Source of the DNA: Amaricoccus sp047275745
GTDB lineage: Bacteria > Pseudomonadota > Alphaproteobacteria > Rhodobacterales > Rhodobacteraceae
Assembly: GCF_047275745.1 (NCBI RefSeq)
Contig: NZ_JBKQWU010000004.1
Span: 90,557 to 154,556 of the forward strand
Reading direction: 5' to 3'
Length of the DNA stretch: 64,000 nt
Every line of letters begins with the position of its first letter. Within the stretch, counting starts at the first letter, position 1. The position numbers and the translations under genes were made by a program. Shown here in pieces: positions 46,977 to 54,985 of the stretch. The notes beneath the pieces were generated by a model that was not told the origin of the DNA, searched no databases, and worked only from the letters and a program-made list of their open reading frames with translations.

Positions 46977-48493
46977 TCACGCTGACACCCGGGGCGACCG
47001 ATCTCGCCGCGCTCCGCGCCATCCTCGACGGGGCTCCCGCCGTGCTCGACCGTGCGAGCCGCCCGGGCGTGGAGGCGGCCGCGGCCAGGATCGCGCAGGC
47101 GGCGGCGGGGGAGGCGGCGGTCTATGGCGTCAACACCGGCTTCGGCAAGCTCGCGAGCGTCAAGATCGCGGCGGCGGACACGGCGACCCTGCAGCGCAAC
47201 CTGATCCTCAGCCATTGCGCCGGGGTCGGCGAGCCGACGCCCGCGAACGTGACCCGGCTCATGATGGCGCTGAAGCTGCTCTCGCTCGGCCGGGGCGCGT
47301 CGGGCGTGCGCTGGGAGATCGTCGAACTGATCGAGGGCATGCTCGCGAAGGGCGTCGTGCCCGTCGTCCCGGCGCAGGGCTCGGTCGGCGCCTCCGGCGA
47401 TCTCGCGCCGCTCGCGCATATGGCGGCGGTCATGATCGGCGAGGGCGAGGCGGTGGTCGCGGGCGAGACCCTGCCGGGTGCCGAGGCGCTGGCGCGCGCG
47501 GGGCTCGAACCCGTGGCGCTCGCCGCGAAGGAAGGGCTCGCGCTCATCAACGGCACGCAGTTCTCGACCGCCTGGGCGCTCGCCGGGCTCTTCGGGACCT
47601 GGAACGCCGCGCGCAATTCGCTGGTGATCGCGGCGCTCTCGACCGATGCGATCATGGGCTCGACCGCGCCGCTCCGGGCCGAGATCCACGCATTGCGCGG
47701 CCATCGCGGCCAGATCGACGCCGCGGAGGTGATGCGCGCGATCATGGCCGGCTCCGAGATCCGCGAGAGCCACCGCGCCGGCGACACGCGCGTGCAGGAC
47801 CCCTATTGCATCCGTTGCCAGCCGCAGGTGACGGGCGCCGCGATGGACCTGCTGCGCCAGGCGGCCGCGACGCTCGAAATCGAGGCGAACGCGGCGACGG
47901 ACAATCCGCTGGTGCTCTCCGACGCCATCGTCTCGGGCGGCAACTTCCACGCCGAGCCGGTCGCCTTCGCCGCCGACATGATCGCGCTCGCCGCGGCGGA
48001 AGTCGGCGCGATTGCGCAGCGGCGGGTGGCGCTCATGGTCGATCCGACGCTCTCCTATGACCTGCCGCCGTTCCTGACCCGTGAGCCGGGGCTGAACTCG
48101 GGCTACATGATCGCCGAGGTCACGACGGCGGCGCTGATGAGCGAGAACAAGCATCTCGCGACGCCCTGCTCGACCGATTCCACGCCGACGAGCGCGAACC
48201 AGGAGGACCATGTGTCGATGGCGGCGCATGGCGCGCGCAGGCTCGCCCGGATGGTCGCGAACCTCGATCATATCCTCGGCGTCGAGGCGCTTTGCGCGGC
48301 GCAGGGGATCGAGTACCGCGCGCCGCTGACGACGAGCGGCACGCTCGCCCGCGTCATCGCCCGGCTCCGCGACGATGTGCCGAGCCTTGGCGAAGACCGC
48401 TACGTCGCGCCGGAGATCGCGACCGCCGCCCGGCTGGTTCGCGACGGCGTGCTGGTCGCCGCGGCCGCCGGCATCGCCTTTCCCGAACTCTGA
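46973..48493 (+). CDS. hutH: Histidine ammonia-lyase
   Basis: A 506-aa enzyme converting histidine to urocanate. The MIO prosthetic group forms from the Ala-Ser-Gly in GSVGASGDLAPLAHM. Other family stretches are VYGVNTGFGKLA, NLILSHCAGVG, QDPYCIRCQPQV and STPTSANQEDHVSM. The ATG overlaps the hutI stop (ATGA), showing coupling. The much longer open frame upstream is the shadow of hutI. Confidence 0.97.
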   Translation: MITLTPGATDLAALRAILDGAPAVLDRASRPGVEAAAARIAQAAAGEAAVYGVNTGFGKLASVKIAAADTATLQRNLILSHCAGVGEPTPANVTRLMMALKLLSLGRGASGVRWEIVELIEGMLAKGVVPVVPAQGSVGASGDLAPLAHMAAVMIGEGEAVVAGETLPGAEALARAGLEPVALAAKEGLALINGTQFSTAWALAGLFGTWNAARNSLVIAALSTDAIMGSTAPLRAEIHALRGHRGQIDAAEVMRAIMAGSEIRESHRAGDTRVQDPYCIRCQPQVTGAAMDLLRQAAATLEIEANAATDNPLVLSDAIVSGGNFHAEPVAFAADMIALAAAEVGAIAQRRVALMVDPTLSYDLPPFLTREPGLNSGYMIAEVTTAALMSENKHLATPCSTDSTPTSANQEDHVSMAAHGARRLARMVANLDHILGVEALCAAQGIEYRAPLTTSGTLARVIARLRDDVPSLGEDRYVAPEIATAARLVRDGVLVAAAAGIAFPEL

Positions 48494-48513
48494 CCCATCC
48501 CGAGGTTTCCGAG

Positions 48514-50187
48514 ATGTCCGATCCGCGCAAGAATGCCCGCGTCGTCACGCCCCCGACCGGCACCGAGATCAGTGCGAAAAGCTGGCTGACCGAGGCGCCA
48601 CTCCGGATGCTGATGAACAACCTCGCCCCCGACGTGGCGGAGAACCCGCATGAGCTGGTCGTCTATGGCGGCATCGGCCGGGCGGCGCGGACCTGGGAGG
48701 ATTTCGACCGGATCGTCGCCTCGCTCCGCTCGCTCGAAGCCGACGAGACGCTGCTGGTGCAATCGGGCAAGCCGGTCGGGATCTTCCGCACGCATGCCGA
48801 CGCGCCGCGCGTGCTGATCGCCAACTCCAATCTCGTGCCGCATTGGGCGACCTGGGACCATTTCAACGAGCTCGACCGCAAGGGGCTCATGATGTACGGC
48901 CAGATGACCGCCGGCTCCTGGATCTACATCGGCTCGCAGGGGATCGTGCAGGGCACCTTCGAGACCTTCGCCGAGGCCGGGCGCAAGCATTACGGCGGCG
49001 ATCTGACGGGCAAGTGGATCCTGACCGCGGGGCTCGGCGGCATGGGCGGCGCGCAGCCGCTGGCCGCGGTCTTCGCCGGCGCTTCCTGCCTCGCGGTCGA
49101 ATGCAACCCGGAGTCGATCGACTTCCGCCTGCGCACGAAGTACCTCGACGAGAAGGCCGGGACGCTCGACGAGGCGCTTGCCATGATCGAGCGCTGGACG
49201 GCGGCGGGGGAGGCGAAATCCGTGGGCCTGCTCGGTAACGCCGCCGATATCTTCCCCGAACTCGTGAAACGCGGCGTGCGGCCCGATATCGTCACCGACC
49301 AGACCTCGGCGCATGATCCGGTGAACGGCTATCTGCCCCAGGGCTGGACCATGGCGGAGTGGCGGGCAAGGCGCGAGAGCGATCCGAAGGCGGTCGAGAA
49401 GGCCGCGCGCGCCAGCATGAAGACGCATGTGAAGGCCATGGTCGATTTCTGGAACGCCGGCGTGCCGACGCTCGACTACGGCAACAACATCCGCCAGGTG
49501 GCGCTGGAGGAGGGGTTGGAGAACGCCTTCGCCTTTCCGGGCTTCGTTCCGGCCTACATCCGGCCGCTCTTCTGCCGGGGCATCGGGCCGTTCCGCTGGG
49601 CGGCGCTCTCGGGTGATCCGGACGACATCTACCGGACGGATCAGAAGGTGAAGGAGCTGATCCCCGACGATCCGCACCTGCATCAATGGCTCGACATGGC
49701 GCGCGAGCGCATCGCCTTCCAGGGGCTGCCGGCGCGGATCTGCTGGGTCGGGCTTGGCCAGCGGCACCGGCTCGGTCTCGCTTTCAACGAGATGGTGCGG
49801 AACGGCGAGTTGAAGGCGCCGGTGGTGATCGGGCGCGACCATCTCGACTCCGGCTCGGTCGCCTCGCCCAACCGCGAGACCGAGGCGATGCGGGACGGCT
49901 CCGACGCGGTCTCCGACTGGCCGCTCCTGAACGCGCTCCTCAACTGCGCGAGCGGCGCGACCTGGGTCTCGCTGCATCATGGCGGGGGCGTCGGCATGGG
50001 CTTCTCGCAGCATTCGGGCATGGTGATCTGCTGCGACGGCTCGGAGGAAGCGGATCGGCGCATCGCCCGCGTGCTCTGGAACGACCCGGCGACCGGCGTG
50101 ATGCGCCACGGCGACGCGGGCTATGAGATCGCGCTCGACTGCGCGCGCGAGAACGGGCTGCGGCTCCCGGCGATCCTCGGGAACTGA
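48514..50187 (+). CDS. hutU: Urocanate hydratase
   Basis: A 557-aa NAD+-dependent hydratase giving imidazolonepropionate. Motifs: VVYGGIGRAARTW, LVQSGKPVGIFRTHADAPRV, GLGGMGGAQPLA for NAD binding, and SCLAVECNPESIDFR; GVGMGFSQHSGMV near the C-terminus also fits. The ATG at 48514 gives the standard N-terminus MSDPRKNARVV. The gene lies 20 nt after hutH, completing the first three pathway steps in hutIHU. Confidence 0.97.
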   Translation: MSDPRKNARVVTPPTGTEISAKSWLTEAPLRMLMNNLAPDVAENPHELVVYGGIGRAARTWEDFDRIVASLRSLEADETLLVQSGKPVGIFRTHADAPRVLIANSNLVPHWATWDHFNELDRKGLMMYGQMTAGSWIYIGSQGIVQGTFETFAEAGRKHYGGDLTGKWILTAGLGGMGGAQPLAAVFAGASCLAVECNPESIDFRLRTKYLDEKAGTLDEALAMIERWTAAGEAKSVGLLGNAADIFPELVKRGVRPDIVTDQTSAHDPVNGYLPQGWTMAEWRARRESDPKAVEKAARASMKTHVKAMVDFWNAGVPTLDYGNNIRQVALEEGLENAFAFPGFVPAYIRPLFCRGIGPFRWAALSGDPDDIYRTDQKVKELIPDDPHLHQWLDMARERIAFQGLPARICWVGLGQRHRLGLAFNEMVRNGELKAPVVIGRDHLDSGSVASPNRETEAMRDGSDAVSDWPLLNALLNCASGATWVSLHHGGGVGMGFSQHSGMVICCDGSEEADRRIARVLWNDPATGVMRHGDAGYEIALDCARENGLRLPAILGN

Positions 50188-50603
50188 TGGCTCCGATGAC
50201 GCGGGGACGCGCCGTTCCGGCGGTGATCGCCGTCGTCCATCGCGACGACGCGGTGTTGCTGGTGCGCCGGGGCCGCCCGCCCAATGTCGGAGCCTGGGGT
50301 TTTCCGGGCGGCAAGGTCGAATTCGGCGAGACGCTGCGCGCCGCCGCCGAACGCGAGACCTTGGAGGAAACCGGAATCCGCTGCGCGGCGGTCCGCGTAC
50401 TCGACTGCCTCGACTCGATCGACCTCAGCGATGAACCGGGCTGGCACTATGTGCTGGTCGCCGTCCTCTGCCGCTGGGTCGAGGGCGAGCCGGTGGCGGG
50501 CGACGACGCGGCCGAGGCGCGCTGGGTCCCGGTCGCGGCGCTCGACGACTGGCCCGGCATCATCGCCGACGTGGCGCGGGTCGCGCGGCTGGGCGCGGAG
50601 TAG
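50187..50603 (+). CDS. Nudix hydrolase
   Basis: A 138-aa protein with a complete Nudix box, GX5EX7REX2EEXG, visible from GKVEFGETL through RETLEETGI. It hydrolyses a nucleoside-diphosphate-linked substrate that cannot be named; the fold resembles the ADP-ribose/MutT-like group. Its ATG shares one base with the hutU stop (TGATG), so it is translated with the hut operon, a position that may be incidental. Confidence 0.9.
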   Translation: MAPMTRGRAVPAVIAVVHRDDAVLLVRRGRPPNVGAWGFPGGKVEFGETLRAAAERETLEETGIRCAAVRVLDCLDSIDLSDEPGWHYVLVAVLCRWVEGEPVAGDDAAEARWVPVAALDDWPGIIADVARVARLGAE

Positions 50604-50755
50604 CGCCGGACGCGATCCGACCCGCCACCCGGGTCCGCCATCTTCCGTCGCAGGGGCGCCACCGGAACCGGAGGGTACTCCTGATCGAAAATGATTCTTG
50701 ACGCGCGAGGCGAAAGCACCCCTGATCGCGCCAAGAGAGAATCCAGGAGACCAAG

Positions 50756-52228
50756 GTGGCGACGATTATTTCCGATGGTGAGCAGTTTGTTGGTGGGGCG
50801 GAGGACGACACCGTCCTGATCTGGGCGAACGATGTCGTCGCCGATGGCCGCGGGGGCGACGACTGGCTCTCCACCCGCCTCTTCTACGAGACCGCCGCTG
50901 GCATCAGCCTCTCTACCGAGTTGATCGGTGGGGCTGGCAATGATTTCCTGAAATCCGCGATGGGCCTCGCGGGCGCACCGGAGGATTACGAGATCCCCCT
51001 CTCGATGTCGGCGACCTTTGAAGGCGGCGCCGGCAACGACGGCATCTGGGCCGATTTCAGCTCCGCCTATGCCGACCGGTTCGTTTCGGCGGATGGCGGG
51101 GCCGGCGACGACCGCATCACCGTCACGGACTCGTTCGTTTATAGCGGGAACAACGAACCCCAGCCGCACCGCGCGGAGTCCGCGGTGCGGGGCGGGACCG
51201 GCGACGACGTGATCTCGATTGAACTCATCGACAATTTCGGTTTGGACCCGCTTGCCAATAGCGGGCGGGGAGCGAAGTCAACCGTCCATGGCATGGACGA
51301 CGCCGACAGGATCACCTCCGATGTGGTGTCGGGATCGGGCGAAGCGGCCGAGAACTTTCTTTACGGCGGTGACGGCGACGACGAGATCGTGGCAAACGCC
51401 GCCACGGGCGCCGATTGGGGTGGAGGCCCCGCGTACAACCGCGCCCGGGGCGGCGAAGGCGACGACCTGATCGAGATGGAAGCCGCGTCGGACTCCGGCA
51501 CTGTGACCAATTCGGCCACCGGCGACGCCGGAAGCGACACGATCTCCGTAGTCGGTACAACCTACTGGGGCTCGGCCTACAGCGACATCTCCGGCGACGC
51601 AGGCGACGACCGGCTGACGGCGCGAATTGAGACAGGCAACGAGTTCGTGGATGACTTTGCCTGGACCGCGGTCAACACCATCGAAGGCGGCGACGGAGAT
51701 GACCGGATTACCGGCATCGTGAGCATCGGCGGGTCCATCGTCGAAACCAACGACTTCCTCTCCGAACTCTACGGCGGCGCGGGTGACGACATCATCACCG
51801 CGCGGGGCGGGTTCGACAATATCCTCGCCGGCAACCAGGGCGATGACACGCTACGCGGTTCGGGCAGCACCGACCGGCTGATCGGCGGGCAGGGCGCGGA
51901 TGTGCTGCGCGGCGGCGGCGGTGAGGACGAATTCGTCTTCAAGGGCACCCGCGGCGAGGCGAGCGAACGCGACCGCGTCGCCGACTTCTCCCAGGGCGAG
52001 GATCGGTTCGACCTCTCGGCCATCGACGCCAATGTCTCCCGCGGCGGTAACCAGGCCTTCACCTTCGACGGCGGAACCGGCACGGGCCGCGCCTGGGTGG
52101 AAGAAGACGCGAACGGCAACGGCAGCCTGCTCTACGCCAACAACGGCCGCGGCACGCTGGTCGTGGCATTGAGCGACGGCCGGGCCATGGACGCGTCCGA
52201 CTACGAGGCGGGCGACTTCCTGCTTTGA
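50756..52228 (+). CDS. RTX-repeat protein, paralogue 1 of 7
   Basis: A 490-aa acidic protein built of about 13 glycine/aspartate nonapeptides (GGAGNDFLK, GGDGDDRIT, GGQGADVLR), the calcium-binding RTX beta-roll pattern. The start is GTG (MATIISDGEQFVGG) with AGGAGA upstream; sister copies begin MPTII. No signal peptide or catalytic motif is seen. The last ~120 residues (DRVADFSQGEDRFDLSAIDAN ... GNQAFTFDGG ... DYEAGDFLL) resemble the C-terminal domain of serralysin-type exported proteins, ending in Asp plus three hydrophobic residues, consistent with type I secretion. A TTGACG at 50698 may be its -35, but the -10 is poor. Its last 450 nt are almost identical to those of copies 2 and 5. Confidence 0.85.
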   Translation: MATIISDGEQFVGGAEDDTVLIWANDVVADGRGGDDWLSTRLFYETAAGISLSTELIGGAGNDFLKSAMGLAGAPEDYEIPLSMSATFEGGAGNDGIWADFSSAYADRFVSADGGAGDDRITVTDSFVYSGNNEPQPHRAESAVRGGTGDDVISIELIDNFGLDPLANSGRGAKSTVHGMDDADRITSDVVSGSGEAAENFLYGGDGDDEIVANAATGADWGGGPAYNRARGGEGDDLIEMEAASDSGTVTNSATGDAGSDTISVVGTTYWGSAYSDISGDAGDDRLTARIETGNEFVDDFAWTAVNTIEGGDGDDRITGIVSIGGSIVETNDFLSELYGGAGDDIITARGGFDNILAGNQGDDTLRGSGSTDRLIGGQGADVLRGGGGEDEFVFKGTRGEASERDRVADFSQGEDRFDLSAIDANVSRGGNQAFTFDGGTGTGRAWVEEDANGNGSLLYANNGRGTLVVALSDGRAMDASDYEAGDFLL

Positions 52229-52236
52229 GACCCAAG

Positions 52237-52259
52237 GGGGCGCGCGGCCAGCGCGCCCC
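52237..52259 (+). terminator. GC hairpin after RTX paralogue 1
   Basis: Stem GGGGCGCGC/GCGCGCCCC with a 5-nt loop, 8 nt after the stop. The same arrangement recurs after paralogue 2. No T-run. Confidence 0.6.
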
Positions 52260-52346
52260 GCACGGGGCTCGGCGCGAAGTCGCGCTTCGGACCGCTCCGC
52301 CACCGTGGGTATCCCGAATTATCCCAGGACGATTATCGCCGCCCGA

Positions 52347-52376
52347 TTGACGGGTCGCCCCCGAGCACGGGATAAT
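52347..52376 (+). promoter_or_regulatory. Promoter of RTX paralogue 2
   Basis: TTGACG (52347-52352), 18-nt spacer, GATAAT (52371-52376): a good housekeeping-type promoter. The same spacing and -35 recur before paralogues 3, 4, 6 and 7. Confidence 0.7.
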
Positions 52377-52407
52377 ATGCGAACGTATTGTTTCAGGGAT
52401 AATCACC

Positions 52408-53880
52408 ATGCCAACGATCATTACCGACGGCGAAACCTATGAGGGCGGCCCCGGCGACGACATCGTCCTGATTCGCGCCAACGACGTCACCGCCGATGGC
52501 AATGGCGGCGACGACCGACTCGTCACCCAGCTCTACCGCCAGACGGCGGACGGCGTCAGCCTCTCGACCGACCTCTCCGGCGGCACCGGTCACGACACCC
52601 TCACCGCCTCCATGGGGTTCGAGGACGCGCCGGATGACTACGACATCCCCCTCTCCATCTCGGCGACCCTCGACGGAGGCGCCGGCGACGACATCATCCG
52701 GGCCGAGCTCACCTCCGCCTATGCCGACCAGTTCTTCACGATCGATGCCGGCGACGGCGATGATCGGGTCACCGTCCGCCAGACGTTGTTCAATTGGGTG
52801 GACACCAACGACGCGAGGCACCGGTCCGAATCCGCCGTGCGGGCCGGCGGTGGCGACGACGTCATTTCGGTGGTGCTTCGGGAAGGCGGCTATACAGGCC
52901 TGACCGACGCTGGAACCGGAGTCAGCTCCACTGTCCATGGTTCGGATGGCGTCGACCGAATTACTTCCGATGTCACCTCATACTTCGGCTCCGACGCGGA
53001 GAACTTCCTCTATGGCGGCGATGGCGCCGACCGGATCGTGGCCGCGAGCGCGAGCACCGGCGGCGACTGGGGCTCTGGTTCCGCGTATAACCGCGCCCGG
53101 GGCGGCGAAGGCGATGACCGGATCGAGATGGAGGCTCAGTCCAACGAAGCGACCGCGACCAATTCGGCCACCGGCGACGCGGGGAACGACACGATCTCGG
53201 TCCTTGGCGTGACCTGGTGGGGCGCGGTTTACAACGATCTTTCGGGCGGCGACGGCGAGGACAGGCTGACGGCGCGGATCGAGACCGCCAACGAATACGC
53301 CGAGGAATTTCCCTCCACCGCGGTCAACACCATCGAAGGCGGCGACGGCGATGACCGGATCACCGGCGTCGTCAGCCTCGGAGACACCTTCGACGAAACC
53401 GGCGAGTTCCGTTCCGAGCTTTACGGCGGCGCGGGCGATGACGTCATCAGCGCGCGGGGCGGCTTCGACAACATTCTCGCCGGCAACCAGGGCGACGACA
53501 CCTTGCGCGGTTCGGGCAGCACCGACCGGCTGATCGGCGGGCAGGGCGCGGATGTGCTGCGCGGCGGCGGCGGTGAGGACGAATTCGTCTTCAAGGGCAC
53601 CCGCGGCGAGGCGAGCGAACGCGACCGTGTCGCCGACTTCTCCCAGGGCGAGGACCGCTTCGACCTCTCCGCCATCGACGCCAATGTCTTCCGCGGCGGC
53701 AACCAGGCCTTCACCTTCGACGGCGGAACCGGCACCGGCCGCGTCTGGGTGGAGGAAGCCCCGAACGGCAACGGCAGCCTGCTCCACGCCGACAACGGCC
53801 GCGGCACGCTGGTCGTGGCATTGAGCGACGGCCGGGCCATGGACGCCTCCGACTACGAGGCGGGCGACTTCCTGCTTTGA
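52408..53880 (+). CDS. RTX-repeat protein, paralogue 2 of 7
   Basis: A 490-aa acidic RTX protein, same architecture as its neighbours. N-terminus MPTIITDGETYEGGPGDD followed by the B-type segment (LIRANDVTADGNGGDD, LYRQTADGVSLSTDLSGG), a different class from paralogues 1, 4 and 6. The central beta-roll is divergent; the C-terminal ~150 residues match paralogue 1 nearly residue for residue (IGGQGADVLRGGGGEDEFVF, DRVADFSQGEDRFDLSAI). It ends DYEAGDFLL. AGGGATAATCACC precedes the ATG. It has its own promoter and its own 3' hairpin. Probably secreted and calcium-dependent in folding; biological role unknown. Confidence 0.85.
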   Translation: MPTIITDGETYEGGPGDDIVLIRANDVTADGNGGDDRLVTQLYRQTADGVSLSTDLSGGTGHDTLTASMGFEDAPDDYDIPLSISATLDGGAGDDIIRAELTSAYADQFFTIDAGDGDDRVTVRQTLFNWVDTNDARHRSESAVRAGGGDDVISVVLREGGYTGLTDAGTGVSSTVHGSDGVDRITSDVTSYFGSDAENFLYGGDGADRIVAASASTGGDWGSGSAYNRARGGEGDDRIEMEAQSNEATATNSATGDAGNDTISVLGVTWWGAVYNDLSGGDGEDRLTARIETANEYAEEFPSTAVNTIEGGDGDDRITGVVSLGDTFDETGEFRSELYGGAGDDVISARGGFDNILAGNQGDDTLRGSGSTDRLIGGQGADVLRGGGGEDEFVFKGTRGEASERDRVADFSQGEDRFDLSAIDANVFRGGNQAFTFDGGTGTGRVWVEEAPNGNGSLLHADNGRGTLVVALSDGRAMDASDYEAGDFLL

Positions 53881-53888
53881 GACCCAAG

Positions 53889-53911
53889 GGGGCGCGCCGC
53901 CAGCGCGCCCC
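53889..53911 (+). terminator. GC hairpin after RTX paralogue 2
   Basis: Stem GGGGCGCGC/GCGCGCCCC, loop CGCCA. The stem is identical to the one after paralogue 1. Confidence 0.6.
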
Positions 53912-54003
53912 GCGTCGCACGGGGCTCGGCGCGAAGTCGCGCCCCGGACCGCGCGGCCACTGTGGGTATCCCGAATTATCCCAAGAAGAAAATCGCTGCC
54001 CGA

Positions 54004-54033
54004 TTGACGATTCGCCCGCGAGCACGGGATGAT
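54004..54033 (+). promoter_or_regulatory. Promoter of RTX paralogue 3
   Basis: TTGACG (54004-54009), 18-nt spacer, GATGAT (54028-54033). It is homologous to the promoter of paralogue 2, with one -10 change that should weaken it. Confidence 0.6.
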
Positions 54034-54064
54034 CCGCGATCGTATTGTTTGAGGGATAATCACC

Positions 54065-54787
54065 ATGCCAAATATCATTACCGACGGCGAAACCTATATA
54101 GGCAACCGCGCCGACGGAATCATCCTGATCATCGCCAACGACGTCACCGCCGATGGCGATGCCGGCGACGACCTGCTGACGGCGCGGATCGAGACCAGTA
54201 ACGTGTGGATCGAGGAGTACCCCACCGCCGCCGTCAATACCATCGAAGGCGGCGGCGGCGATGACCGGATCACCGGTGTCGTCAGCCTCGGAGAGACCTT
54301 CGACGAGACCGGGGAATTCCGTTCCGAACTCTACGGCCGCGAGGGCGATGACCTTATCACCGCGCGGGGCGGTTTCGACAATATCCTCGTGGGCAACCAG
54401 GACGATGACACCTTGCGCGGGTCGGGAAGCACCGACCGGCTGATTGGCGGGCAGGGCGCGGATGTGCTGAGCGGCGGCGGCGGCGCGGACGAATTCGTCT
54501 TCGAGGGTCCTCGCGGCGAGACGAGCGAGCGTGACCAGATCCTCGCTTTCACCCAAGGCGAGGACAAGTTCGATATTTCCGCGATCGACGCCAATGTCTT
54601 CCAGGGCGGCAACCAGCGCTTCAGCTTCGATGACGGCACCGGCTCCGGCCACGCCTGGGTCGAGGAAGACCCCGATTCCAATGGCAGCCTGCTCTACGCC
54701 GACAATGGCCGTGGCGTGCTGGTCGTCTCGATCCGTGACGGCGGCATGGACGCCTCGGATTACGAGGCGAGCGACTTCCTGCTCTGA
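54065..54787 (+). CDS. RTX-repeat protein, paralogue 3 of 7, internally deleted
   Basis: Only 240 aa. It keeps the N-terminal ~35 residues (MPNIITDGETYIGN, ANDVTADGDAGDD) and then jumps directly to the segment LLTARIETSNVWIEEYP, which in full-length copies lies about 270 residues in. The junction falls inside a D-A-G-D-D-L-L-T repeat shared by both sites, so an in-frame deletion by recombination between RTX repeats is likely. The C-terminal serralysin-like domain is complete (DQILAFTQGEDKFDISAIDAN, DYEASDFLL). It is still an open gene with promoter, AGGGAT ribosome site and 3' hairpin. It could be a functional mini-variant or a decaying copy. Confidence 0.8.
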   Translation: MPNIITDGETYIGNRADGIILIIANDVTADGDAGDDLLTARIETSNVWIEEYPTAAVNTIEGGGGDDRITGVVSLGETFDETGEFRSELYGREGDDLITARGGFDNILVGNQDDDTLRGSGSTDRLIGGQGADVLSGGGGADEFVFEGPRGETSERDQILAFTQGEDKFDISAIDANVFQGGNQRFSFDDGTGSGHAWVEEDPDSNGSLLYADNGRGVLVVSIRDGGMDASDYEASDFLL

Positions 54788-54793
54788 TCCTGG

Positions 54794-54812
54794 TGGGCGC
54801 GCCGCGCGCCCA
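54794..54812 (+). terminator. GC hairpin after RTX paralogue 3
   Basis: Stem TGGGCGC/GCGCCCA with a 5-nt loop, 7 nt after the stop. Confidence 0.5.
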
Positions 54813-54908
54813 TCATCGCATTGGAACGCGCGACGCCGACCAGTGGTCCGGCGTCGCGCACCGCTTGGCCGACGCCGGGTTTTCCCGGGCGCGGCGATTG
54901 CTCTGCGA

Positions 54909-54938
54909 TTGACGCGCCGCCGGGGCATGGCGGATAGT
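54909..54938 (+). promoter_or_regulatory. Promoter of RTX paralogue 4
   Basis: TTGACG (54909-54914), 18-nt spacer, GATAGT (54933-54938). The flank down to the ATG is almost identical to those before paralogues 6 and 7, including an AT-rich leader TTAATTTTCGATC. Confidence 0.65.
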
Positions 54939-54985
54939 TTACGAACCTTAATTTTCGATCATCATTTTTATCAGGGATAAACACG

